Under the pieces are notes generated by a model that saw nothing but the letters and a program-made list of their open reading frames with translations, had not been told where the DNA came from and did not search any database. A DNA stretch of 64,000 bases, taken from the NCBI RefSeq assembly GCF_004758605.1, contig NZ_CP038510.1:89501-153500 (forward strand). The letters are read 5' to 3'. The position numbers and the translations under genes are program-made. This DNA is from Deinococcus metallilatus. Its GTDB lineage: Bacteria > Deinococcota > Deinococci > Deinococcales > Deinococcaceae. Below are positions 33,769 to 41,083 of the stretch, piece after piece. Numbering within the stretch: position 1 is the stretch's first letter; the number at the start of each line of letters is the position of its first letter.

Positions 33769-34328
33769 GCTTCAGGCGTCGTGGGGCTGGCGCTGGGAGC
33801 GGAAGCAGGTGCGCCGCCGTTCTGGGTGGGTTTGGTTTGGGAAGCTCGGGTGGCTTTGTCGGTGGCGGTTTTGCCGCTGGCTTTCTTGCCGGTGGTGGTG
33901 CTGGTCGCTGCCTTGCCCTTCTTCTCGTCTTTGAGTTTCTGGACAATGAACTTGCGGCGGGCCTCGAAGAGGGCGGCGAAATCATCCTGGCCGGAGAGGA
34001 TGCGCTCCGCATTCACGGCGATGTTGCCCCGCTCTTCGAGGTGAACCTGGCGGGTTTCCTGCGCCTTGTGGTCAAACCAGGCTTCGCCTTCCGGGGTGAG
34101 CCTTACCAACTCGTCGGGCATCTGGCGTTTCTTGATCTGGCCGTCTTGTTCCATTACCCGCACATCGAATTTGTCCGCGAGGGGCAGCGCCTGCACGGCA
34201 CTGCTCAGCCCCTCCCCGAAGGGATCGAGGATCAGCAGCAGGTCTTCGGGCTGGTACTGCTGGGCGATTTCCGAGAGCTTCTTGTACTGCGGGTCGGTGG
34301 CGGCGTGGTCCGTACTTGTCTCCGTCAT
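33765..34328 (-). CDS. Hypothetical protein with Lys/Ala/Thr-rich tail
   Basis: The 187-residue protein has an N-terminal domain of about 125 residues (LSEIAQQYQPEDLLLILDPF, later LVRLTPEGEAWFDHKAQETR) and a C-terminal low-complexity tail rich in Lys, Ala, Thr and Pro (GKKASGKTATDKATRASQTK). Such tails are common in histone-like or nucleic-acid-binding proteins. It sits between an XRE regulator and two replication-relaxation-like genes with an ATGA overlap, suggesting a DNA-related job in a plasmid-like module. Family not recognised. Confidence 0.5.
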   Translation of the reverse strand: MTETSTDHAATDPQYKKLSEIAQQYQPEDLLLILDPFGEGLSSAVQALPLADKFDVRVMEQDGQIKKRQMPDELVRLTPEGEAWFDHKAQETRQVHLEERGNIAVNAERILSGQDDFAALFEARRKFIVQKLKDEKKGKAATSTTTGKKASGKTATDKATRASQTKPTQNGGAPASAPSASPTTPEA

Positions 34329-34473
34329 GACTCCAGGATGGCCTGCCCGTGGGTGTGTTTGCCAGGTTCAGCCGAGCTGCTCGCCAGGCTGACCGCTCAC
34401 CGCCGGTCCTGTTCCGCGCCCGTGTCAGCCCCTGCCCCAGATTCCTCCCCGTGAGTGTGGCTGCAAGCCCCGA

Positions 34474-34728
34474 TCACTTCTCCAGCTTCAGCAGTTCATC
34501 GAGTTCCATGCCGAGGGCTTTGGCGATCCGGCGGGCGGTGGAGAGTTTGAGGTCGGTCTTGCCGCGCTCAATGGTGCTCATGTGGCTGCGAAACACATCA
34601 ATCTCGTCCGCAAACTCGTCTTGACTGAATTTTGGTGTACGGAGGTCGCGGATGCGTTGACCCAGCGCGCGGCGAAAGGCGAGTTCGTCTTCGTCGGGCC
34701 GATGGACCTTGCGGGGCTTGCGGGGCAT
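34474..34728 (-). CDS. XRE-family helix-turn-helix regulator
   Basis: The 84-residue protein is a single Cro/C1-type domain: LGQRIRDLRTPKFSQDEFAD, then SHMSTIERGKTDLKLSTARR and IAKALGMELDELL. GAGGGG precedes the ATG. It heads the minus-strand plasmid-like operon and is divergent from a lipoprotein gene, so it probably regulates one or both. The 145-bp gap to the next gene shows no further ORF. Confidence 0.8.
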   Translation of the reverse strand: MPRKPRKVHRPDEDELAFRRALGQRIRDLRTPKFSQDEFADEIDVFRSHMSTIERGKTDLKLSTARRIAKALGMELDELLKLEK

Positions 34729-34849
34729 CCCCTCAGGGTGTGGGGCGCCGACCCCGCATGCGACTTGCCAGGAAGCGTCGCTTTACAGAAGGTTCTTTTA
34801 TAGTCAAAATACTGGAAATGTGCCCCGTTTCCTATCCCTGGAGTTCGCC

Positions 34850-35449
34850 GTGAACCAGAGCCTGTCCCCCCTGTTTTTTGCCCTGACCCTGCTGCTGACG
34901 GCCTGCCCAGCGAAACAGGCGGTCACACAGGAATCACCGAGCGCCGCCCCAGCTCAGAAGACCGGGGACGGCATAAAGGACACCCTGCTGAAGGCGGCGC
35001 AGACCAAGCCGTCGACCAGCGAGCGGACGTTCTGCACCGTCTCCATCTTCACCGCAGCGCCGACCAAGATCAGCGCGTCGTCCTATGAGGATGACCAGAC
35101 CCAGGCGGCAATCAAGGCGGGCTATTTCGCTGTGACGGACCTCGGCAACGGGCAGTACAAAGTGACTCCTACCGCCAAATATCAGGCTCTGCTCCAGCAT
35201 GCCCGGATCGACACGTACGGTATCCCCCGCTTCTGCTTCGGCAAATCCAGGCTGACGTCTCTGTCCAACCTCAGGCAGGCGGCGCCGGACAAGTACCTCG
35301 CGGACGGCAAGCTGACCCTGGAGCCGGAGGTCTGGGCCACGCGCGAGGTGCTGGCGGCCTTTGGGCCGACCCGTAACGACCCGAGCCATGTCCCACTCTC
35401 CCTCGTTTTCTACAAGAGTGGTGACACCTGGGAAGCAGAGAAGCGCTGA
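34850..35449 (+). CDS. Lipoprotein of unknown function
   Basis: The 199-residue protein has a lipobox (LFFALTLLLTACPAKQ, Cys at about residue 18). The mature part has a PAKQAVTQ linker and a compact domain with two Cys (ERTFCTVSIF, PRFCFGKSRL) and GYFAVTDLGNGQYKVTPTAK. It resembles stress- or T6-like DUF lipoproteins but no family is assigned. The start is a GTG at 34850 with GGAG upstream; the frame extends further but without a signal peptide. Confidence 0.6.
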   Translation: MNQSLSPLFFALTLLLTACPAKQAVTQESPSAAPAQKTGDGIKDTLLKAAQTKPSTSERTFCTVSIFTAAPTKISASSYEDDQTQAAIKAGYFAVTDLGNGQYKVTPTAKYQALLQHARIDTYGIPRFCFGKSRLTSLSNLRQAAPDKYLADGKLTLEPEVWATREVLAAFGPTRNDPSHVPLSLVFYKSGDTWEAEKR

Positions 35450-35645
35450 GGATGGGCACGCCTGGACGCGCAAGCCTGCGAGTTGGGGAGGTGTTGCCGG
35501 AGAAAGTCTCTGGGTCTGGGTTCGTTGCTCTCCAGCGGGTGAACGCTCTCTCCTCGATTTTTCCGGAGTCGCGACCGAGCGCCGCCTCCATGTGTCCATG
35601 TGCCCTGGGGCATCTGGAAGGCCGTGACCAGAAATCGGAGGGGCG

Positions 35646-35747
35646 ATGAACTGTGTTGGCGGTGACCTCCACCTGGCCGAAGCCAACTTGATCCCGGCCC
35701 TGCGTGAAAAACCCTATCTCGAGAAGACCGAAGGAGTGTGCCCATGA
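35646..35747 (+). CDS. 33-residue ORF coupled to the next secreted protein
   Basis: ATG at 35646 follows CGGAGGGGCG, a strong ribosome-binding site. The peptide MNCVGGDLHLAEANLIPALR continues to EKTEGVCP and stops in an ATGA overlap with the secreted-protein gene. It could be a leader peptide or the remnant of a longer gene; the upstream 200 bp (35450-35645) hold no convincing ORF. Confidence 0.4.
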   Translation: MNCVGGDLHLAEANLIPALREKPYLEKTEGVCP

Positions 35748-36487
35748 AAAAATTGCTTGTGCTGGCCCTGTGCTCCAGTTCTGCCGCCTCGGCCGTGACC
35801 CTCAGCAACGTCACGCTAAACAGTGCGCTGGGGAATCGTCTGTCCGTGCCGCAACTGAAACTGGATGTGACCTTCCCGGCCGCTTTCCCCAAACCTTCGG
35901 TCACCACGAAGTTCACCTTTAACTGTCGCGATGGTCTGGAGGTTCTCGGCGACGATGACGATGGCCGTTACGCCAAGGCGAGCGGCGCGAGGGTCACGAA
36001 GACCTCGTTTCAACTGGGCACGCTCAAGGCCAGTTGTGAGGGCATGAAGCTGACCGTGAGTGATCCCCGCCTGATGAAGTGGTGGACCTCGTCGCGGACT
36101 GACCCGGAGATGCTCGATCTGGATGTCCACTGGAGCGCCCAACCACCGCGACCGCTGGCCTGGACGCCGAAGAAGGACGCCCTGGCAATCGATCTGGGCG
36201 CCTTTGATCTGGTCACCTACACGCTCAGGAATGGCCGGATCAGCGTGCTGGACGGCCCCAGCCATGGGGCGATCTCGGTCACCCAGGGAGGGAAGCCGCA
36301 GCCGCTGTGGGTGGACGGTGGCCTGCGGGGGAGCCTCAAGCTGGACCTCAGGAAGCCGTTTACCCTACACGTCACAAACGACGAGGGGCAGACCTGGGAC
36401 AACCTGACCATCAATCTGGCGGCCAACAGCGTGAGCCGCTGGGGGTCGTTGCAACAGGCCGGGGGGCCAATGCCGCGCGAGGAGTGA
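35744..36487 (+). CDS. Secreted protein of unknown function
   Basis: The 247-residue protein starts MKKLLVLALCSSSAASAVTL, a clear signal peptide cut after ASA. The mature part is beta-rich (LNSALGNRLSVPQLKLDVTF, TKFTFNCRDGLEVLGDDDDG) with two Cys that may pair. The ATG at 35744 has AAGGAG at eight bases and overlaps the stop of the 33-residue ORF. Family not recognised. Confidence 0.6.
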   Translation: MKKLLVLALCSSSAASAVTLSNVTLNSALGNRLSVPQLKLDVTFPAAFPKPSVTTKFTFNCRDGLEVLGDDDDGRYAKASGARVTKTSFQLGTLKASCEGMKLTVSDPRLMKWWTSSRTDPEMLDLDVHWSAQPPRPLAWTPKKDALAIDLGAFDLVTYTLRNGRISVLDGPSHGAISVTQGGKPQPLWVDGGLRGSLKLDLRKPFTLHVTNDEGQTWDNLTINLAANSVSRWGSLQQAGGPMPREE

Positions 36488-36590
36488 AGACCCGTGAGCA
36501 GGCGACACGGGAGGGATGAGGCCAAACTCGTCCCTTCCGCTGCCTTTGTGGTGCGGGCTGTGTTTCTACTGTCAGCTTACCCCATCAAAG

Positions 36591-36606
36591 CTCTCCATAT
36601 GGAGAG
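36591..36606. promoter_or_regulatory. 16-bp perfect palindrome within a larger dyad
   Basis: CTCTCCATATGGAGAG is a perfect dyad. It is flanked by CCCCATCAAAG on the left and CTTTGACGGGG on the right, which extend the symmetry imperfectly to about 55 bp. It lies in the 170-bp gap just before the phage-like module, so it could be an operator or an attachment-type site. Confidence 0.35.
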
Positions 36607-36657
36607 GAGTGCGGTAGATGCCCTTTGACGGGGAGAAGGCGACGCCGGAAACGCCCC

Positions 36658-36864
36658 TCACCGATCAGATTTCTTGACAGCGATGATCTCTATCCCGAGT
36701 TCGTCAAGGATGCGCTGCCAGTTTTCGGGAATTTTGCCAACCGTGCCATTTAAGAGTCTGGTGACTGCTGGGCGCGCTAGACCAGTCCTGCGAGCAAGTT
36801 CTCCCTGAGACATGTCCTGCTCAAGCATGACCTGCTTGACGAATGCGCGGACATCCTCGTTCAT
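36658..36864 (-). CDS. Small XRE-family repressor
   Basis: The 68-residue protein is essentially one helix-turn-helix (MLEQDMSQGELARRTGLARP, then AVTRLLNGTVGKIPENWQRI). It faces the phage-like genes across a promoter region that holds a dyad (36920-36936), the usual layout of a phage C1/Cro switch. The ATG at 36864 is preceded at seven bases by TAACTT, a leaderless -10 element. Confidence 0.7.
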   Translation of the reverse strand: MNEDVRAFVKQVMLEQDMSQGELARRTGLARPAVTRLLNGTVGKIPENWQRILDELGIEIIAVKKSDR

Positions 36865-36871
36865 CCCCGTC

Positions 36872-36877
36872 AAGTTA
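36872..36877 (-). promoter_or_regulatory. Leaderless -10 element for the small XRE repressor
   Basis: TAACTT on the minus strand, seven bases before the ATG at 36864; no Shine-Dalgarno is present. Motif-based inference. Confidence 0.4.
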
Positions 36878-36909
36878 TCACTGCCGCCTACCTCAAGACG
36901 TTAGGAAAC

Positions 36910-36939
36910 TTGACCTATGGTAACAGAATATGTTACTAT
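36910..36939 (+). promoter_or_regulatory. Promoter with overlapping operator
   Basis: TTGACC (36910-36915), an 18-bp spacer and TACTAT (36934-36939) form a promoter. The dyad GTAACA-GAATA-TGTTAC (36920-36936) fills the spacer and touches the -10, so a bound repressor would block it. The divergent XRE gene is the natural candidate. Confidence 0.55.
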
Positions 36940-37009
36940 CACTGCACCGAAGGGGATAGAAGGCCTAGGAAACCTTCCCCTTCGGGAATCCAACGTATTG
37001 GAGGATCAA

Positions 37010-38065
37010 ATGACATCCTACACCGCTGTTGGGCGGACGGGGCTGGCGGTGACGCTGGTGAGGGAGACCCTCGGTCAGCAGCCCGTGATCGCCGTACCGG
37101 CACCGTTCATCAAAATATTGGGCGACTGCACCGCTGCGGCCTTCCTTTCTCAGTGCTGCTATCTCAGCGAACACGCTGCCGACGCCGAAGGCTGGTTCGA
37201 GCAATCGCACGAGGCCTGGCGGAGAATCCTGAATCTCTCACCGGAGCAGATCCGCCGCTGCCTGCGCGTCTGCGCCGGGATGGTCGAGGTCAGGCGCAAG
37301 GGGCTTCCGGCCCGCAACTTCTACCGGGTGAACCCGGAACACATCCGGGAGTGCCTGGTGACACTTCAGACCCCTGCGGAAGTCGGGGAGGGGATAACCC
37401 GGCAGAAAGGCGAAGCAGAACCCACTGCTCCCCGCGCTTCCTTGACGGGGCTGCCCACCGTTTCCAGTGACGGGGAAACCCAGCCGCCAGTTGTCCGGCA
37501 GACCCCACCCCCTTCCTTTAGAGAGAAGGTTGAAAAGAAATTCCTGCCTCCAGAGGGCAAGGATGACGTGTGCAGCATCCCACTGGCAAGCACGGAGGCG
37601 CTCGCCCGGCTGCTGGACACCTGGAACAGGCACCGGGGAGGGTTGCCCGAGGCCAGCGGGCTGAGTACTCCCCGCCGTAAGGCCCTGAACACCCTGCTGT
37701 CCGACTGTGGCGGAGACCTGGAGGCTGCTCTCTCGCTGCTGACCGATGCCACCAGGGAAGTCGCGCAGGACAGCTTCTGGACCGCGAAGCGCTTTGGCAT
37801 CGACACGCTGCTGCCCAAGGCCCTTGGGCGTGCCGAGGCGTGGCGGGCGCGGCCACAGGCTGCTGCGCCCACAGGCTCTCCAGCCACGGCGATTCTCGCG
37901 GAGTATGGCGTCGGTCAGTTGGTGACCTACCGCCGGGAGCGCTACGCCGTCGAGGCCATCACCGACCGCTACATCGACCTCTACGACGCGGAGAACGGTT
38001 CGGCCCGCATTCTCATCGGCTCGGATGACGTCCGCTCGATCCGCCCCCTGGAGGTGCGGGCATGA
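37010..38065 (+). CDS. Phage/plasmid replication-like protein
   Basis: The 351-residue protein starts MTSYTAVGRTGLAVTLV after TTGGAGGATCAA. Residues 40-110 (AFLSQCCYLSEHAADAEGWF, then EQIRRCLRVCAGMVEVRRKG) look like the winged-helix domain of phage replication-organiser proteins that sense gene order by NFYRVN-type endings. The C-terminal half has LGRAEAWRARP and a beta-rich end domain. The frame is open 31 codons further upstream but the chosen start has the good ribosome-binding site. It overlaps the next gene by four bases. Confidence 0.5.
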   Translation: MTSYTAVGRTGLAVTLVRETLGQQPVIAVPAPFIKILGDCTAAAFLSQCCYLSEHAADAEGWFEQSHEAWRRILNLSPEQIRRCLRVCAGMVEVRRKGLPARNFYRVNPEHIRECLVTLQTPAEVGEGITRQKGEAEPTAPRASLTGLPTVSSDGETQPPVVRQTPPPSFREKVEKKFLPPEGKDDVCSIPLASTEALARLLDTWNRHRGGLPEASGLSTPRRKALNTLLSDCGGDLEAALSLLTDATREVAQDSFWTAKRFGIDTLLPKALGRAEAWRARPQAAAPTGSPATAILAEYGVGQLVTYRRERYAVEAITDRYIDLYDAENGSARILIGSDDVRSIRPLEVRA

Positions 38066-38373
38066 ATCCCCGGGCCACCCTGACCGTCAGCCCCGGGGTC
38101 TACCGGCGGCACCTCGTCCGCCCGGAGGTTCTGCTGACCCTCCTCGCCCGCAGCGCCGAAGTCATCACCGACGAGCAGGTCGACTGGGAGATTCACGAAG
38201 GTCAGTCTCCCTTTCTCGTCAGCGACATCGACTATGAGCTTTACCATCCGGCCCAGCGGCCTCTGGGCGGCATCATCGACTGGCAGTTGAGCGGCTGCGC
38301 GACGGCTGCCTTGCTCGCCCTGCGCCTGATCGCCATGCGTGAGGAGGCCCAGATGGCCGGGGAGCGCGGATGA
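38062..38373 (+). CDS. Hypothetical protein (103 aa), phage-like module
   Basis: The protein starts MNPRATLTVSPGVYRRHLVR and includes VITDEQVDWEIHEGQSPFLV and an Ala/Leu-rich helix ATAALLALRLIAMREEAQM. It overlaps its neighbours by four bases on both sides (ATGA), so it belongs to the module operon. No family recognised. Confidence 0.5.
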   Translation: MNPRATLTVSPGVYRRHLVRPEVLLTLLARSAEVITDEQVDWEIHEGQSPFLVSDIDYELYHPAQRPLGGIIDWQLSGCATAALLALRLIAMREEAQMAGERG

Positions 38374-38543
38374 CCCCGCCGATGACCGTGGTGGTCCGCC
38401 CCCGGCTGTCCCCGGATCACCTGCTGGTGATCCTGCTCCCCGGAAGGCGGCCGCCACTGATCGACTGGATGCTCCAGGCCGTGATCCACACGGTGCTGGT
38501 GTCACTGGTGCAGCGGGTCGAGAACGGCGGGGAGGTCGCGTGA
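38370..38543 (+). CDS. 57-residue hypothetical protein, phage-like module
   Basis: The ORF reads MTPPMTVVVRPRLSPDHLLV and continues with a hydrophobic helix (WMLQAVIHTVLVSLVQR) to GGEVA. It overlaps the preceding gene by ATGA and the next by GTGA, which supports its reality. No family recognised. Confidence 0.5.
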   Translation: MTPPMTVVVRPRLSPDHLLVILLPGRRPPLIDWMLQAVIHTVLVSLVQRVENGGEVA

Positions 38544-39049
38544 TCACCGATCTGCACTGCCGCCTGCTGGGCCTGGTGGTCCCCCGTCCCACCCCGGAAC
38601 CCGTGACCGGGGTTCGGCTCGAACCGGACGCTGTTCGGCAGGCCAAGGGCCTGCTCAGCCCGCCCGGGCTGGCAGCCGGGGGTCCAGCTCTGGGCCGACG
38701 GGAGGGGGGAGAGGTGTGGGTGACCCACCTCATCGCCGGGGGCTACCCCTGGCAGGTCAGTGGCCCCCTGGAGATGGATGCACCCTATGTGCTGGGTGCG
38801 GTGGACGCGCTGAATCAGGGGGCCGAGGTGGATTGGGTGGGGTACTGGGTGTGGTCGGGTCGAAGCCACACCGACCAGGAGGCCTTCTTACGGGCGGCGT
38901 ACGACCGGGGGCTGATTGATGAGATGCGTCCGCTGATCGTGTTGGGCCGCACCCGGGAGCAGGCCATTATCCGGGCCTGGTCTGGGGATGAGGAAGGCGA
39001 GGAGATTCCTTGCGACCCCTCCTGGACCTCACCTGCCGAGAAGCAGTGA
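38540..39049 (+). CDS. Hypothetical protein, DWVG paralog 1
   Basis: The 169-residue protein starts at a GTG inside the upstream stop. Its core has YVLGAVDALNQGAEVDWVGY and later RGLIDEMRPLIVLGRTREQA, which align with the product of 39190 (YVLGWTDAL ... IDWVGQW ... RPLLVL). No known domain is recognised. The pair probably arose by duplication inside the module. Confidence 0.5.
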   Translation: MITDLHCRLLGLVVPRPTPEPVTGVRLEPDAVRQAKGLLSPPGLAAGGPALGRREGGEVWVTHLIAGGYPWQVSGPLEMDAPYVLGAVDALNQGAEVDWVGYWVWSGRSHTDQEAFLRAAYDRGLIDEMRPLIVLGRTREQAIIRAWSGDEEGEEIPCDPSWTSPAEKQ

Positions 39050-39189
39050 GGCGGCCGGCTCTGAGGATCAAAAGGGGTGGTCAGCTCGGGACGAGCATGC
39101 TCACGGTCACCCTGCTGACCTCCCTCACGGTTCTCTCCGGCTGGTTGCCCACCACCTGCTCCGTCACTCATGTTCTGGAGGAGGAAGTT

Positions 39190-39744
39190 ATGGAATTTGA
39201 ACTTGCCCGTGCCCACCGCCGTTTCCTAGGGTTGACTCCAGCGTGGGAGCCCCAGGACCACCCCGGCAGTCAGCCGACCAGAAGCGTGTCCTTGAGTGAG
39301 GGTGCCGTGGCCTTCTTCCACAACCAACTGGGGGTGACCCCGGCTTACCGTAGCGGCCCAGTGTTCGGACACTGGGAGGCGGAGGGCGAGCGGCTCCAGA
39401 TCGTCTGTGCGTCCCTGGCGGGCTACATCCGCTGGGTGGAGTACGACCCCGGGCAGCCGTTTGCGATGCAGTCCGAGTACGTCCTGGGCTGGACGGACGC
39501 GCTGCGGGTGACCGTCTCCCCGAGCATCGACTGGGTGGGACAGTGGTTGGCTTTTCCCACCGGCGTGGGTGGCCCGGAGGAGGAAGCGCGTCTGGTGCGC
39601 CAGGCGCATGCGCTGCAACTGGTGGACCGCCACCGGCCCCTGCTGGTGCTCCGGCAGGAGTGCGACGAGTTGGCGGTGCGCGCCTATACCTTTGATACCG
39701 AGGACGGCGAGCGGACGCTGGAGGTGCAGGAGGCGACAAGGTAA
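39190..39744 (+). CDS. Hypothetical protein, DWVG paralog 2
   Basis: The 184-residue protein starts MEFELARAHRRFLGLTPAWE after GGAGGAGGAAG. The conserved core GPVFGHWEAEGERLQIV, YVLGWTDALRVTVSPSIDWV and DRHRPLLVLRQECDELAVRA parallels the protein encoded at 38540. The longer open frame upstream includes a hydrophobic stretch and is judged non-coding. Last gene before the ISL3 element. Confidence 0.5.
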   Translation: MEFELARAHRRFLGLTPAWEPQDHPGSQPTRSVSLSEGAVAFFHNQLGVTPAYRSGPVFGHWEAEGERLQIVCASLAGYIRWVEYDPGQPFAMQSEYVLGWTDALRVTVSPSIDWVGQWLAFPTGVGGPEEEARLVRQAHALQLVDRHRPLLVLRQECDELAVRAYTFDTEDGERTLEVQEATR

Positions 39745-39799
39745 CCCTCCACTGACGATGGCGGGATAAAGGGTCTTCGCAGATCTTGGTGAACCGCCC

Positions 39800-39890
39800 T
39801 CAGGCGGAGCCCGAGCGGTACAACACCCGTGCCCGGAGCAACTCCAGTCTCGCCCGACCGTACATGCTCCGTTTCAGCGTCTTAAGTCGA
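39800..39890 (-). pseudogene. ISL3 transposase, severed C-terminus
   Basis: Read on the minus strand this is RLKTLKRSMYGRARLELLRA to a stop at 39800, the natural end of the transposase whose main part is at 41084-42606. The IS4-like insertion separates the two parts. Confidence 0.75.
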
Positions 39891-41079
39891 CTGAGATCTT
39901 GCAGTTTAAGCTGAGGGTGCAAAAAGTGCGTGCTGGAAGGCGTCAAGCGCGATGAGTTCCAGTTGAAGTGCTCGGCGACGCACCTCGGGGACGAACGAGA
40001 ACCGAACGGTTCTCGCCAAGTTGCCCCAGTCCGGCCAGGTCTCCCGCACCGCCACAGACAGGTCGAGATCCTGGAAATGGCAAAGGAGGAAGGCCATCCC
40101 GGAGAGGCACCACCAGCGCAATACCCCCTGTTTGCTGTGTTGGGCGAAGCGTTCGAGTCCGAAGCGGCCCTTGACTGTTTTGAAGAACGCTTCGATCCGC
40201 CAGCGGCGCTTCCCCACCCGGGCCAGGTACTTGCCGCCCAGGTCGAGATTCGACATCACGAACCGTTGTTCTGGCTCCTTGTTCCGGTACAACCAGACCC
40301 AGGAGACGCACATGGTCGGGTCAAGCCCACGGGGCTTGACTCGGCTGTCTCGCACCATCAGGTCCCGTATCTGGCGGCCATCCTCCAGCTTGCGGGTGCA
40401 ACGCACCCCCACCACGATGTCCAACCCTCGACTCAACACACCCTGGATAAATTGGGCGCTCTCGAATCCCCCGTCTGCACGCTGACGGGGACGCCGTTTT
40501 CCAGCCAGCAGGGCGGCAGGAACGGTGCGGAGCAACTTCAACGCGAGCTGCGCGGGGGAAGGGGACCCCTTCCCCCGCCAGACTTGGAAGGCCCAGGGCA
40601 GCCGGAGCTCTCCACAGCACAGGTACAGCACCACGAGATGTACGCCGTGGACGCTGTTGAAGGTGTGAACCCAGTCGGCAAGTTCGCTGAACTTGCCGGT
40701 CTTTTCCAGGCTGGTCAGGTCCACCAGCAGGTCCAGTCGGGGGCGCTGATGGGGCTGCTGTCGCTAGAAGTCCTGCAAGGTCTCTTGGGCGTGCCGACGC
40801 ATCACCCGGCAGAGCCGCCGGGTATCCCAAGCCGCATGGTTGAGGAAGCGGCTGAGGGCCGAGGGTGATTTGACGGTGGCCCGTTCCGGCAGCGGTCTGC
40901 CCGAACCGTCCAGCAGCAGGTCGAGGAAGACCTCGAACGACTCCCGGTGCTGCTTACGGGAAAAGCAGCGCAGGATGTCAGAATAAAGTCGTCTGGGACG
41001 CCGTTCTTTTGGATACACACCCCACTATGGGGCCAAAAGCACGTTCCAGACGTCTTTTTTTAAAACTGCAAGATGTCAG
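39891..41079 (-). mobile_element. IS4-like element nested in ISL3 element 1
   Basis: The element is 1189 bp. Terminal inverted repeats read CTGAGATCTTGCAGTTTAA and (reverse strand of the other end) CTGACATCTTGCAGTTTTAA. It is flanked on both sides by TCGA (39887-39890 and 41080-41083), a 4-bp target duplication within the ISL3 transposase codons for NRL. Confidence 0.75.
39906..41018 (-). pseudogene. IS4-like transposase with in-frame amber codon
   Basis: The 371-codon frame is broken only by TAG at 40764-40766, between TLQDF and RQQPHQRP. The N-terminal part (84 residues) matches the DNA-binding half and the rest has the DDE pieces VDLTSLEK, RADGGFESAQF and RRWRIEAFFKTVKGRFGLERF. A single nonsense change is the likely cause; the second acidic residue context is RADGG where related copies have LADSG. 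Otherwise complete. Confidence 0.7.
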
Positions 41080-41083
41080 TCGA

